A model generated the notes under the pieces. The model did no database searches. It was not told the origin of the DNA and worked only from the letters and a program-made list of their open reading frames with translations. A stretch of DNA of 50,982 bases from contig NZ_QMEY01000040.1 in assembly GCF_003315795.1 (NCBI RefSeq), forward strand, positions 1 to 50,982, written 5' to 3'. Source of the stretch: Spongiactinospora rosea. Lineage in GTDB: Bacteria > Actinomycetota > Actinomycetes > Streptosporangiales > Streptosporangiaceae. Position numbers and translations under genes: made by a program. Numbering within the stretch: the stretch's first letter is position 1; every line of letters begins with the position of its first letter. This document shows positions 33,687-41,601 of the stretch, in pieces.

Positions 33687-33744
33687 CACTGGCACGGCAA
33701 GAGATGACCTGTTGCTGATCACAGCAGAAACGGAAGGGGCGCAC

Positions 33745-35391
33745 GTGACCGGAGGCCGGGGGCTGGACATGCGATCGGTGCCACTGGAGGTCGCGGAAAA
33801 GCTGGCCCAAGAGGCCGGGGTTTGCATCCGGCCCTTGGCGTTCCGGGTTCACGATGCGAAGGCTGGAACGTCTCGGGTGGTAGAGGTCGCCTGCGGGGCG
33901 CGGCTGGAAGCGAAGTGCCCGCCGTGCGCGAAGAGGAATCGTCAGGCACGGATGGCGCAATGCCGCGAGGGTTGGCACCTGGAGGCGGAACCTGAGCCGG
34001 CGTTGCTGAACGAGGGACAGCAATGGCTCGTGGAGTTCCGGGCCGACTTGCGGGCTCGACGGGACGCGATGGAGGCGGCGGGAGAAGACGTCTCCGACTG
34101 GGCGGCGGCCATTGCCGGTGTGGAAGAGGAGATGCGGGCGGCTGGCATTCCGGCGAGCGTGATCGGTCGCACGTCCGGGCCGTCAGATCGGCGGGTGAGG
34201 TCAACACGGCGTCGGCAGGACGCTCCCAACCTGCCACGTCGGGTGATGGCGGCGACGACAGTAGGGCGGACCTACGCCGCGCCAGACGGGAAGGTCTACC
34301 GTCCATCGCTGTTCGTCACGCTCACGCTGCCATCGTATGGCCGGGTGCGTGACGGGGTGCCTGTCGATCCGGAGACGTACGACTATTCGGCGGCGGCTCG
34401 GGGCGCATTGCATTTCTCGAAACTGGTGGATCGCTTTGTTCAGAACCTTCGCAGAGTCGCCGGGTTTGAGGTTCAATATTTCGCGAGCGTGGAATATCAG
34501 AAGCGGCTTGCTCCGCATTTGCATCTCGCGATCCGCGGGACGATCCCCCGGGCCGAGATTCGGCGGGTGGTGGCGGCGACCTACCATCAGGTGTGGTGGC
34601 CATCTACTGATGTGCCGGCATACGAGGGCGAGACCCTGCCGGAATGGGTCGATGGGGTCGGGTATGTTGACTCGGCGGGGGCGGTCCTGCCGACGTGGGA
34701 TGAGGCACTTGACAGCCTAGGAGCGGATGACGCGGCCACCCCGTTGCATGTGGTGAGCTTCGGCAAGCAGATGGATATTCAGGGTGTCCTGGCCGGGTCG
34801 CCGGATGCTGACCAGCGGGTTCGACATCTGGCGAAGTACCTGACCAAAAGCCTCGACGCTTCGACGGGAAAGGGCGGGGCGGACAACGCGGCTCGACGCC
34901 GGCATGCGGCGCGTCTGGTCGAATCGCTGCGCTTTGAGCCGTGTTCGCCTCGGTGCGCGAATTGGTTGCGATACGGCGTTCAGCCGAAGGACGCAAAACC
35001 GGATATGGTGCCTGGCCGGTGCCGGGGAAAGGCGCACTCGCCGACTCACCTGGGATATGGCGGGCGGCGTGTGCTGGTGTCGCGTAAATGGTCGGGGCGC
35101 ACGCTGGGAGAGCATCGCCGAGAACGGCGGGCCTGGGTGATGGAAGCACTGGGGATCACGGCGGACGAGGCGACGGCGACGGCAGGCCGGTACTCGTGGG
35201 AGCAGATCAGCGGCGCGGAGCTGGGACCGCTGCGTGTCCGGTTGCTGCGGCTGGTAGCCGAACGCCGAAGATCGCACGTTGCCATGCAGAGTGCGGAGGC
35301 CGGTGGCGACGTTGGGTGCCGGGGGCCTGGTCCTAGCGAGAGTGATCAGGCCAGTCAGTCAGGAGACGCGGCCCTGTCGGGGAGACGGTGA
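33745..35391 (+). CDS. RepSA-like HUH replication initiator
   Basis: About 548 residues from GTG 33745 (GGAAGGGG upstream; TTG 33712 also open). N-terminal zinc-binding part (CGARLEAKCPPCAKRNRQ; MAQCREGW), then HUH-endonuclease motifs: FVTLTLPSYGRV, LAPHLHLAIRG (His258, His260) and HLAKYLTKSLD with Tyr365 as likely nicking residue. This is the rolling-circle initiator type of pSAM2 RepSA, longer than the roughly 460-residue original. The origin normally lies within or next to rep. It overlaps the following small ORF by GTGA. Confidence 0.9.
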   Translation: MTGGRGLDMRSVPLEVAEKLAQEAGVCIRPLAFRVHDAKAGTSRVVEVACGARLEAKCPPCAKRNRQARMAQCREGWHLEAEPEPALLNEGQQWLVEFRADLRARRDAMEAAGEDVSDWAAAIAGVEEEMRAAGIPASVIGRTSGPSDRRVRSTRRRQDAPNLPRRVMAATTVGRTYAAPDGKVYRPSLFVTLTLPSYGRVRDGVPVDPETYDYSAAARGALHFSKLVDRFVQNLRRVAGFEVQYFASVEYQKRLAPHLHLAIRGTIPRAEIRRVVAATYHQVWWPSTDVPAYEGETLPEWVDGVGYVDSAGAVLPTWDEALDSLGADDAATPLHVVSFGKQMDIQGVLAGSPDADQRVRHLAKYLTKSLDASTGKGGADNAARRRHAARLVESLRFEPCSPRCANWLRYGVQPKDAKPDMVPGRCRGKAHSPTHLGYGGRRVLVSRKWSGRTLGEHRRERRAWVMEALGITADEATATAGRYSWEQISGAELGPLRVRLLRLVAERRRSHVAMQSAEAGGDVGCRGPGPSESDQASQSGDAALSGRR

Positions 35392-35657
35392 AGATCGCAA
35401 GCAAAGGAGGGCAAAGAGTGGAAGCGCGTGTTCGTGTTCCGGGCCTGACGGTGCGGGTCAGTGCCGGATTGCTCGTCGATCTGCCGGTCAGAGTCCGCAT
35501 CGCCCGGGTGGCGTTGTGGGCGGGGCTGGCCTGGGGGGTGCTGTTCGGGGATGTCGCAGGCCGGTTCGCTGCCCGGGCAGGCTATGACGAGGAAACCGGG
35601 CTGACGGCTGCGGCTCGCCCGGGTCGAGAGGTCTCCGACGTACGGGGGCGGAAGTGA
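35388..35657 (+). CDS. small membrane protein after rep
   Basis: 89 residues from a GTG overlapping the rep stop. One moderately hydrophobic segment (about 40-60, RIARVALWAGLAWGVLFGD) between a basic N terminus and a polar tail. AICEs carry small spread (Spd) membrane proteins near rep and tra; this may be one, but there is no sequence-level recognition. Stop overlaps the next small gene. Confidence 0.6.
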   Translation: MKIASKGGQRVEARVRVPGLTVRVSAGLLVDLPVRVRIARVALWAGLAWGVLFGDVAGRFAARAGYDEETGLTAAARPGREVSDVRGRK

Positions 35658-35827
35658 GTGACTGGCCGGAGATCACCGTCACGATCACGATCAACATCAA
35701 CATGGTGATCGCAATCATCATCGCCGTGGGCGTCGTGGTATCGGTCACGAGCTTGATGTGGGACCTGGTCCGGCAGCGAGGCCGGGCCAAGTGGCAGCGC
35801 TATCAGGAGCGTCGGCGACACCAGTAG
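35654..35827 (+). CDS. 57-residue single-TM protein
   Basis: GTG 35654 overlaps the preceding stop (GTGA). The product begins SDWPEITVTITININ, has one strong membrane segment (MVIAIIIAVGVVVSVTSLM) and a basic tail (QRGRAKWQRYQERRRHQ), so type N-out/C-in by the positive-inside rule. Likely a spread-type or envelope accessory protein of the element. Missed easily because of size; the unbroken overlaps on both sides support it. Confidence 0.65.
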   Translation: MSDWPEITVTITININMVIAIIIAVGVVVSVTSLMWDLVRQRGRAKWQRYQERRRHQ

Positions 35828-35868
35828 GCGGCAGTCGGAACGGGTCACTAGGCACGGAAGGGGTTGCG

Positions 35869-35997
35869 GTGTTCTTGAACGATCTGACGCTGATCCTCCT
35901 GGCGCTGTGCTGGCTGGGGGTCTTCTGCTGGTTCACGATGCGGGGACATCGGGAGTGGGAGAGTTCGGCGGAGCGGCGGCGGCGGGCTCGCTGGTAG
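35869..35997 (+). CDS. 42-residue single-TM protein
   Basis: GTG 35869 with GGAAGGGG five bases upstream. Sequence: short start, one membrane segment (LTLILLALCWLGVFCWFTM), then charged RGHREWESSAERRRRARW. Topology is like the preceding protein. A longer frame back to 35758 overlaps the 57-residue gene and has no RBS. Probably a further small membrane component of the transfer region. Confidence 0.6.
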   Translation: MFLNDLTLILLALCWLGVFCWFTMRGHREWESSAERRRRARW

Positions 35998-36028
35998 GCG
36001 GGTAAGGCCGTAGCAGGGAGATGGGCTC

Positions 36029-36064
36029 TGACCGGTCACGTAGGGCGTGGGGAGTGACCGGTCA
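36029..36064. promoter_or_regulatory. paired TGACCGGTCA palindromes upstream of xis
   Basis: The perfect 10-bp palindrome TGACCGGTCA occurs at 36029-36038 and 36055-36064, centres 26 bp apart. They are in the 384-bp gene-free stretch before xis/int, so an operator for a dimeric regulator (possibly the Pra-like protein or Xis) is likely. The remainder of the gap to 36381 shows no gene; TTTAAAGTGC near 36299 repeats a left-end motif. Confidence 0.5.
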
Positions 36065-36381
36065 GCGCGCAACGGCGGGGCGGGGCTACGGCGAGGGTCG
36101 CCTAAAGAAAGGCGTGCCGTAAGGCTCCACTTCTCGCCGAAGGCGGGGCTACCGCCCGAAGGGTGGTGGGGGCGGCGGGTGGGTCCGGAACCGGTAGATG
36201 CAGGGTGACCTCTACGGAGATGATCATGCAGGGGGACCGGCGCGTGCCGGCTGATGTGGGGGCGGCGGTACTCGGCGCACTGCGGTAGGCCGGGTTCTTT
36301 AAAGTGCTGCGGAATGGTTCGGAGAATGGCGCAAATATGCGCTTCGGCGCTACGGGTGAATTCTTCGGGGGGCGGCAGAAT

Positions 36382-36570
36382 ATGACCGATGATGATCTTA
36401 TGACGATCGATGACCTGCGGCGCTGCCTCAAAGTGCCTCGCTCGACGCTGTACAAGTGGCTGAATACTGGTCGGGGGCCTAGGTCAATTAAGCTTCCAAA
36501 CGGATCGCGTAGATTTCGCCGGTCAGATTACCTACAATGGTTGGAGGAAAGGGAAAAGGGCTTCGCGTAG
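36382..36570 (+). CDS. xis: excisionase (Xis), MerR/AlpA-type HTH
   Basis: 62 residues from ATG 36382. Winged-helix pattern typical of AICE excisionases: LMTIDDLRRCLKVPRSTLYKW, then GPRSIKLPNGSRRFRRSDYLQWLEE. The open frame extends to 36304, but the typical start is the later ATG. It lies 75 bp upstream of the integrase, the standard xis-int arrangement, and directs excision by bending DNA at the att site. Confidence 0.9.
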   Translation: MTDDDLMTIDDLRRCLKVPRSTLYKWLNTGRGPRSIKLPNGSRRFRRSDYLQWLEEREKGFA

Positions 36571-36645
36571 GGCAAAGATTGATTCCGCCTAGCGGCAGCC
36601 CTAAAAATCGGGAAGCGTAGGACATTCATCGACGAAAGGGCGATC

Positions 36646-38133
36646 ATGGGCAAGAAGCCGCTTGACCTGCGGTTCTGGGAGATACGTAATCGAAAGGGGC
36701 GTAGGCGTCCCTACGAGCTGCGGTGGGTTCTCGCCGGGCGGGAACACTCGGTGTCGTTCAAGACAAAGACGCTCGCTCAGCGCTTTCAGTCGGACCTGAC
36801 CGAAGCGGCTAAGGACATCTCGACCGAATGGGACCTTCGGACAGGTCAGCCTGCCGCGTGGGGGCGCATCGAGGCTGACTGGTTCTCGCTCGGTGTTAAG
36901 TGGGTGGGAAAGGTCTGGGGCGACCTCGCTCCCAATACCCGGAAGTCCATCGCAAGCGACCTCTCCGAAGTCACGATTCTTGCGATGCTGAGCAATTCCC
37001 CGAAAGCGCGTAGGAGCCGGCCAGGGCTGAAGGTCTTGCGGGCCGCGCTCAAGCAATGGGCGTTCTGCCCGGGGCGCGCGGAGACACCGCCGGCAGAGAT
37101 CGCTGATGCACTGGCCTGGCTGAAAGCGCATACCTTGCCGGTAACCGACCTTGCCGAGATCGACCAAGTGCGCGATGCCCTGGCCAAGCTCGGCAAGTTG
37201 GCTGACGGACGTAAGGCGAGCACGAGCACTCTTCGGCGTCGGCGGGGCGTGCTGCACAGCATGCTCGACTACGCGGTCAGCACAAAGATCATAAAGATAA
37301 ACACCCTGGCAGGTATCCGGGGCGCACATCACCGTCAAGGGGATGTAGAGGTCTCACCTGTGAGAGTTCCCAGCATGGAACAGGCGGTACGGCTCCTCAG
37401 CGCCGTGCGGGACCTCAAGCAGCCAAAGACAACTAAGGTGCCGTCACGCGGCCCGCACCTCTTCGCCTTCTTCGCGACCATGTACTACGCGGGCCTGCGC
37501 CCTTCGGAATGCCTGGCGCTGAAGAACATCGCCTGCGACCTCCCAGAGGCCGGCTGGGGCCTGCTGACACTCACGGGGGCGGCTCCTACAGTCGGGAAGC
37601 TGTGGACCGATGATGGTCAGCTACATGATCAGCGGGGCCTGAAGCACCGGCACGAAACGGCGGTGCGACTGGTGCCCATCCCGCCGGTCCTGGTCCGCAT
37701 CCTGCGCGCTCACATCGCCCAATTCCCTCCTGCGCCCGACGGCAGGGTGTTCTATGACGGTCCGGACAAGGCGATCCTCAAGGGCAACACCTACCGGTGC
37801 GTCTGGAAGCGAGCGCGTAGGGATGCTCTGAGCGCGGCTGAGGCCGCCTCGCCGGTCGCCCAGCGTCCATACGATCTGCGGCACGCCAACGCCTCAGTCC
37901 TGCTGAAGGCTCGCGTGGACCTCGCAGAGATAGCCCGGCGGCTCGGCCACAGCATCAAAATGCTTCTCGTGACCTACGCTCATTGGATCGATGACGGCAG
38001 GGAAGCGGCCAACACCGCGATAGAAGCACTGCTAGACCTGCATTCGATCACCTCCGCGACCAGCGGAAACGCGCCTGAACTTCACGGGCCAGTCACGGGC
38101 CAACAGGCGGAACTTAGCCCCGTGTCACGATAG
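36646..38133 (+). CDS. int: tyrosine-recombinase integrase of the AICE
   Basis: 495 residues. N-terminal arm-binding part, SAM-like core-binding domain (about 165-235; STLRRRRGVLHSMLDYAV) and catalytic domain with Arg285 (AGLRPSE), YDLRH (Arg412, His413), LGHS (His435) and nucleophile Tyr444 (LVTYAHW). The first position of the HxxR box is Tyr409 in place of His, which is accepted in this actinobacterial subfamily. Its last codons overlap the right-hand 24-base repeat. The element's right terminus lies within 25 bp after the stop, as expected for an att-adjacent integrase. Confidence 0.95.
   Translation: MGKKPLDLRFWEIRNRKGRRRPYELRWVLAGREHSVSFKTKTLAQRFQSDLTEAAKDISTEWDLRTGQPAAWGRIEADWFSLGVKWVGKVWGDLAPNTRKSIASDLSEVTILAMLSNSPKARRSRPGLKVLRAALKQWAFCPGRAETPPAEIADALAWLKAHTLPVTDLAEIDQVRDALAKLGKLADGRKASTSTLRRRRGVLHSMLDYAVSTKIIKINTLAGIRGAHHRQGDVEVSPVRVPSMEQAVRLLSAVRDLKQPKTTKVPSRGPHLFAFFATMYYAGLRPSECLALKNIACDLPEAGWGLLTLTGAAPTVGKLWTDDGQLHDQRGLKHRHETAVRLVPIPPVLVRILRAHIAQFPPAPDGRVFYDGPDKAILKGNTYRCVWKRARRDALSAAEAASPVAQRPYDLRHANASVLLKARVDLAEIARRLGHSIKMLLVTYAHWIDDGREAANTAIEALLDLHSITSATSGNAPELHGPVTGQQAELSPVSR
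38081..38104 (+). repeat. right member of 24-base direct repeat pair
   Basis: Same orientation as 22610-22633, differing only in a few positions in the middle block. It lies inside the 3' end of int, and itself contains two CACGGGCCA units spaced 11 bp. Candidate arm-type integrase site. Confidence 0.5.
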
Positions 38134-38137
38134 AACC

Positions 38138-38156
38138 GCAGGTCAGCCCCATGATC
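38138..38156 (-). repeat. right-end terminal sequence, inverted partner of 22511-22529
   Basis: Reverse complement GATCATGGGGCTGACCTGC agrees with the left-end sequence at 18 of 19 bases. It begins four bases after the integrase stop codon, where the attachment core is expected. Confidence 0.5.
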
Positions 38157-38181
38157 CCGTTCTATGTGGTTGTGGTTCGCC

Positions 38182-38423
38182 GTTCCAGCACCAGCCAAAA
38201 CAGCCCCACCAAGCCCTTGGGCCTCCACTTTGCGTAGGCGAAGGGCGTGGCCCTCGCTGCGCTCGGTCGTTTTCCCGGTGTCGGGCTTCGCCCGACGTCG
38301 CCGCTGCTCATATGCCGTGCGTCCGGGGCCGGTCTTCTGTCTTCTGTACGGCAAGCCGCCTTCCAGCCGCAGGTCCGTCGTGGGCCGGTCATCGTGTCCG
38401 GTCTTTCGCGTGAGTCGTGGTCC
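38182..38423 (+). repeat. dispersed intergenic repeat, copy B
   Basis: Closest relative of copy A; a segment of about 50 bp containing GCGCTCGGTCGTTTTCCCGG and the hairpin GTCGGGCTTCGCCCGAC is the same but for one loop base. Starts CGTTCCAGCACC. It is the first chromosomal sequence right of the AICE, with copy C directly after it. Confidence 0.85.
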
Positions 38424-38429
38424 CGCGTC

Positions 38430-38643
38430 GTTCCAGCACCGGCTAAAACAGCCTGCCTAGACCATCGCGGGCCTCCCATTCGTGCAGGTGAAAAGGCGTG
38501 GCCTTCGCTGCGCTCGGTCGTTTTCCCGGTGTCGGGCTTCGCCCGACGTTGGTGCTTGTCGAGTGCCGTGTTTTCTGGCCTTGGTGTTGCACGGCGGACC
38601 GCCTTTCACCTGGCGGCCCGTGGTCGGCCGGTCGCTGTGCCTG
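38430..38643 (+). repeat. dispersed intergenic repeat, copy C
   Basis: Begins with the same TTCCAGCACCGGCTAAAACAG-like head as copy B, keeps the core hairpin, and diverges in the 3' part (GGCGGCCCGTGGTCGGCCGG instead of GCAGGTCCGTCGT). Tandem to copy B. Confidence 0.75.
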
Positions 38644-38724
38644 GCGATGAACGCGTCGCTGGCGTACGGTTCCTGCTGTCGTACTGCTCATGCTGAGCGA
38701 TCTGCCTTGGGGCGCGTTCCAAGG

Positions 38725-38836
38725 TGTGTTCCGGCCTTCGTCTCGGTTCTGGTACGCAAGCCTTCTCCAGGCGGAGGCCCGTCGCCCGTCGGTCACCCTG
38801 CCCGGTCTTTCTCGTGCGTTGTGGTACCCCAGCACC
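38725..38836 (+). repeat. dispersed intergenic repeat, copy D (3' half only)
   Basis: Shares GTACGCAAGCC, GGCGGAGGCCCGTCG and CGGTCTTTCTCGTGCGTTGTGGT with the 3' halves of A and B, and ends in AGCACC. The hairpin half is absent, so it is a truncated copy. Confidence 0.6.
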
Positions 38837-38867
38837 GGTCACGAGGATGACCGCGCGCTCGGCGAAC

Positions 38868-39162
38868 TGGGCTTGCTCCGGTTTGACGGACATCCCAGAT
38901 CAGGGGCTCACCCCCGGAAAGATGTCCATGATGGAGAACATGGCGAAGAAGAAACCACGCCCGCGGCCGTCGTTCACACGGGAGTTCAGGGCAGAGATCG
39001 TCGAGCTGTGCCGGCGGGGGGACCGATCGATCAGCGAGGTCGCCCGCGACTTCGATCTGACCGAGACCTCGGTGCGGCAATGGGCACGCCAGGCCGACTT
39101 CGAGGCCGTCATCGCGGCCTGACCACCACATCGTTGGTGTCCGCCAAAGTGGAGCAAGCTCA
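38868..39162 (+). mobile_element. 295-bp nonautonomous IS3-family remnant
   Basis: Terminal inverted repeats of 25 bp, TGGGCTTGCTCC... at 38868-38892 and its complement TGAGCTTGCTCC... at 39138-39162, agree at 21 positions and start with the TG typical of IS3 ends. Between them only the 5' part of orfA remains. No clear target duplication is visible. A MITE-like internal-deletion derivative. Confidence 0.75.
38940..39122 (+). pseudogene. truncated IS3-family transposase OrfA
   Basis: 60 residues from ATG 38940: FTREFRAEIVELCRRGDRSISEVARDFDLTETSVRQWARQ is the HTH start of IS3 OrfA proteins, which normally run to about 95-100 residues with a leucine zipper. Here the frame ends soon after the HTH (FEAVIAA), and OrfB is missing entirely. 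It sits inside intact terminal repeats, so the internal part of the IS has been deleted. Confidence 0.8.
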
Positions 39163-39333
39163 ACATCGGCTGGACTCGATCCCGCGCCGGGTGATGTGCG
39201 GGATGACCCTCAAGGCGGCTGAAGCCGCCGCCTCGGGCACCGGTGAGCACCGTGGACAAGGCGGCTCTGATCATTCGCGCGCTTCGGCACGCGCGAAGGT
39301 GAGCAGCCGCAGTTGACCGGCCGCTGTTCCGGC

Positions 39334-40107
39334 TCAGCTCATGCCGCCGTCCACTCGCAGCACCGCTCCCGTCACGTAGGAGGAGCGATCGCTGAGCAGC
39401 CAGGCGGCGGCCTCGGCGATCTCCTCGGGCTCGGCCGCGCGGCGAAGTGCAGTGCGGGCGTTGAGCTTCTCGACGATGCCGGGCGAGGCGGCCTCCCAGG
39501 CACGGACCATCTCGGTCAGTGTGGTGCCGGGGGCGATCCCGTTGACCCGGATGCCCTCCGGGCCGTAGGTGGCGGCGGCGGACTCGGTGAGGCTGTTGAG
39601 CGCCCGCTTCATCGCGCCGTAGGCGGGCAGCGTGGCGTTCGGTCCCCAGCTGCCGACGGTGGAGGTGTTGACGATGGCCCCGGTCCCGGCGGTGGCCCGG
39701 ATGGCGGCCACCTCGGCGGACATGGCGATCCACTGTCCTTTGAGGTTCACGGTGTACATGAGGTCGAAGTCGGCCTCCGGCATCTGATCCATCGGTGCCG
39801 GGGGCACCGCCGTCGCGCCGTTGTTGAAGGCGATGTCGAGCCTCCCGTACAGCTCCACGGCCCGGTGCACCGCGGCGCGGACGCCGGGCGGGTCGGCCAG
39901 GTCGCACAGGACGTGGTCGGCGACGCCGCCCATCGCGCGGATCTCCTCGACCACCGCCTTGAGCGGACCCTCGGTCCGGGCGGCCAGCAGGACCGTGGCG
40001 CCCTCCCGGGCGAACAGCCGCGCCGCGGCGGCGCCGATGCCGCGCCCGGCACCGGTGATGAAGGCGATCTTGCCGGCCAGCAGGCCCATGTTCTTGCCAT
40101 TGATCAT
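39334..40107 (-). CDS. short-chain dehydrogenase/reductase (SDR)
   Basis: 257 residues from ATG 40107 (ATG 40089 also possible). Classical SDR signatures: NAD(P) motif TGAGRGIG near residue 20, LADPPG, FNNGA, catalytic Ser/Thr region NTSTVGS, YxxxK as YGAMK (Tyr163, Lys167), and RVNGIAPGTTLTEM. Ends RVDGGMS. Substrate unknown. A frame reaching 40632 is an artefact of the GC-rich divergent gene. It is divergent from the MmyB-type regulator at 40257, which commonly controls a neighbouring SDR. Confidence 0.93.
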   Translation of the reverse strand: MINGKNMGLLAGKIAFITGAGRGIGAAAARLFAREGATVLLAARTEGPLKAVVEEIRAMGGVADHVLCDLADPPGVRAAVHRAVELYGRLDIAFNNGATAVPPAPMDQMPEADFDLMYTVNLKGQWIAMSAEVAAIRATAGTGAIVNTSTVGSWGPNATLPAYGAMKRALNSLTESAAATYGPEGIRVNGIAPGTTLTEMVRAWEAASPGIVEKLNARTALRRAAEPEEIAEAAAWLLSDRSSYVTGAVLRVDGGMS

Positions 40108-40256
40108 GAAACCGAGGCTAGCCCCGGGTACGTGGCTCACCCAGGTACCGGCGATACCTGGCTGAGCACGGCACCGGCCGCGCACACTGGGCGTGTGGAC
40201 AAACAGGAACGGCCGCTTTCCTGCGCAGCAGGCGGGAGCGGATTTCCACCGCCGAC

Positions 40257-41051
40257 GTGGGTCTCCCGGCCGGGCGGCGGCGTCGTACTCCTGGGCTGCG
40301 ACGTGAGGAGGTGGCCCAGCTCGCATACATCTCGACCGAGTACTACACGCGCCTCGAACAGGCCCGTGCCCCGCGCCCGTCCCGCGAGGTGCTGGCCGCG
40401 CTGACCAGGGCGCTGCGCCTCTCGGACGCCGAACGCGACCACCTGCACCACCTGGCCGGCGCGCCGCCGGGCCCGCCGCCCGGTCCGTGCCGCGAGGTCC
40501 ACCGCGACACCCTCGACCTGCTGGACCGGCTGCCGCAGGCCGCCGTGTTCGTGCTGTCCGCGACCTACGAGGTGATCGCCTGGAACGACCTGGCGGCCGC
40601 TTTGATGGCGGACTTCTCCGCACTGTCCCCACGCGACCGCAACCTGGTCCGGCATGCCTTCCTCGGGCTGCGCCTGGAGGGGGCCCGGGCGCCCATCCTG
40701 GCAGAGGACGACAGGGTCGTGTTCGCCCATGAGGCGGCCCGGCGGCTACGTGCCGCCGCCGCCCGCTACCCCGGCGCCGCCGAGGTGGACGAGCTGGTAT
40801 CGGAACTGTTGGCCGGTAGCGCGGAGTTCGCCCGGGTGTGGGCCTCGCACGACGTGTCCCCCCGGTCGAGCCTGCGCAAGACCCTGCACCATCCGCTGGT
40901 GGGCCCCATCACCCTGAACTGCCACATACTGGACATATCCGACCGGGACCAGCGAGTCGTGATCTACACGGCCGACCCGGACTCCCCGGCCGCGGAGGCA
41001 CTGCGGCTGCTCTCGGTGATCGGCACCCAGCGCATGAACGTCCCCGGCTGA
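40257..41051 (+). CDS. XRE-family regulator with MmyB-like ligand-binding domain, 5' end possibly frameshifted
   Basis: Open frame of 264 residues from GTG 40257. HTH region VGLPAGRRRRTPGLRREEVAQLAYIS followed by YYTRLEQARAP, then the MmyB-like domain (about 90-255; LSATYEVIAWNDLAAALMADF; LGLRLEGARAP). Relatives begin 15-25 residues earlier with an FLRSRRERI segment; that segment is encoded in this same frame just upstream (40218-40256), but the frame has no start codon there, while a GTG at 40195 in another frame would fit if one base were missing near 40211. Either a sequencing error or an inactivating frameshift. Probably controls the divergent SDR. Confidence 0.8.
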   Translation: MGLPAGRRRRTPGLRREEVAQLAYISTEYYTRLEQARAPRPSREVLAALTRALRLSDAERDHLHHLAGAPPGPPPGPCREVHRDTLDLLDRLPQAAVFVLSATYEVIAWNDLAAALMADFSALSPRDRNLVRHAFLGLRLEGARAPILAEDDRVVFAHEAARRLRAAAARYPGAAEVDELVSELLAGSAEFARVWASHDVSPRSSLRKTLHHPLVGPITLNCHILDISDRDQRVVIYTADPDSPAAEALRLLSVIGTQRMNVPG

Positions 41052-41130
41052 ACCGGCGAATCCCGTTCGGTGAACGCTATTGTTCCGTGGTGCTGGACGG
41101 TGATCATCCGTCGAGGTTCTGGAGAGTGGC

Positions 41131-41601
41131 ATGCTGCTGACCCGAGCGGTCCCGGAGGCGTTACCGAAGCGGCGGCGCAGGTGGCCGTTCTTCGTTTGCG
41201 TGGCGGTTCTTGCACTGATGGTGGCCCACACCGTGGTGTTCAGGGTTCCACAGTGGCGAAACGATGAGAACCTGGCCCGGCTGAGCGAGCGGGTGAGGAT
41301 GGTTCCGCTTCCGCCTCGCACCGAGCATGACCTGCGGGCCGAGGCGCGTGAGGTGAGACTGCTGGAGGGCAATGGCAATCACTGCGATTATCTGGTCCAT
41401 CTGGCCCTTGTCACCAAGCTGCCCGACGCCGAGATCGCACGCTACTACGAGTTCGTCACGGTCGAGGGAGTCGATGGGGCCAAGCTTTCCGGCACCGTGT
41501 ACGTCAACCCGAGCGGATCATGGCGGGAGGGCTTCAAAGGCGTCATCGTGGAATTCTTCGACGGGGGCCACGAGGCCGGATTCGACCTACGCTGCCACTG
41601 A
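41131..41601 (+). CDS. hypothetical membrane-anchored protein
   Basis: 156 residues, ATG 41131. A basic start (LPKRRRRWP) precedes one membrane segment (about 19-38, FFVCVAVLALMVAHTVVF), so the rest is probably outside the membrane. The extracytoplasmic part holds LLEGNGNHCDYLVHLALVTKLPDAEIARYYE and a second Cys at the C terminus (FDLRCH), possibly disulphide-linked. No known family. Standing 80 bp after the regulator gene, it may be a separate unit. Confidence 0.7.
   Translation: MLLTRAVPEALPKRRRRWPFFVCVAVLALMVAHTVVFRVPQWRNDENLARLSERVRMVPLPPRTEHDLRAEAREVRLLEGNGNHCDYLVHLALVTKLPDAEIARYYEFVTVEGVDGAKLSGTVYVNPSGSWREGFKGVIVEFFDGGHEAGFDLRCH

Larger units (their letters stand above)
22511..38156 (+). 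mobile_element. pSAM2-like actinomycete integrative and conjugative element (AICE)
   Basis: The segment holds the full AICE gene set in usual order: KorSA-type repressor (30330), Pra-like activator (31148), FtsK/TraB translocase (31969), RepSA-type initiator (33745), small membrane proteins, Xis (36382) and tyrosine integrase (36646) at the right end. The left half carries regulators and cargo. Base composition is visibly lower in GC than the flanks. Limits are set by an imperfect 19-bp inverted pair (22511-22529 and 38138-38156) and by 24-base direct repeats just inside the ends. Exact att cores are not proven, and no tRNA gene is seen at either end. Confidence 0.85.

Noticed and set aside
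39313..40404. Long plus-strand frame opposite the SDR gene
   Set aside because: It is the complement of a clear SDR gene and has no domain pattern of its own.
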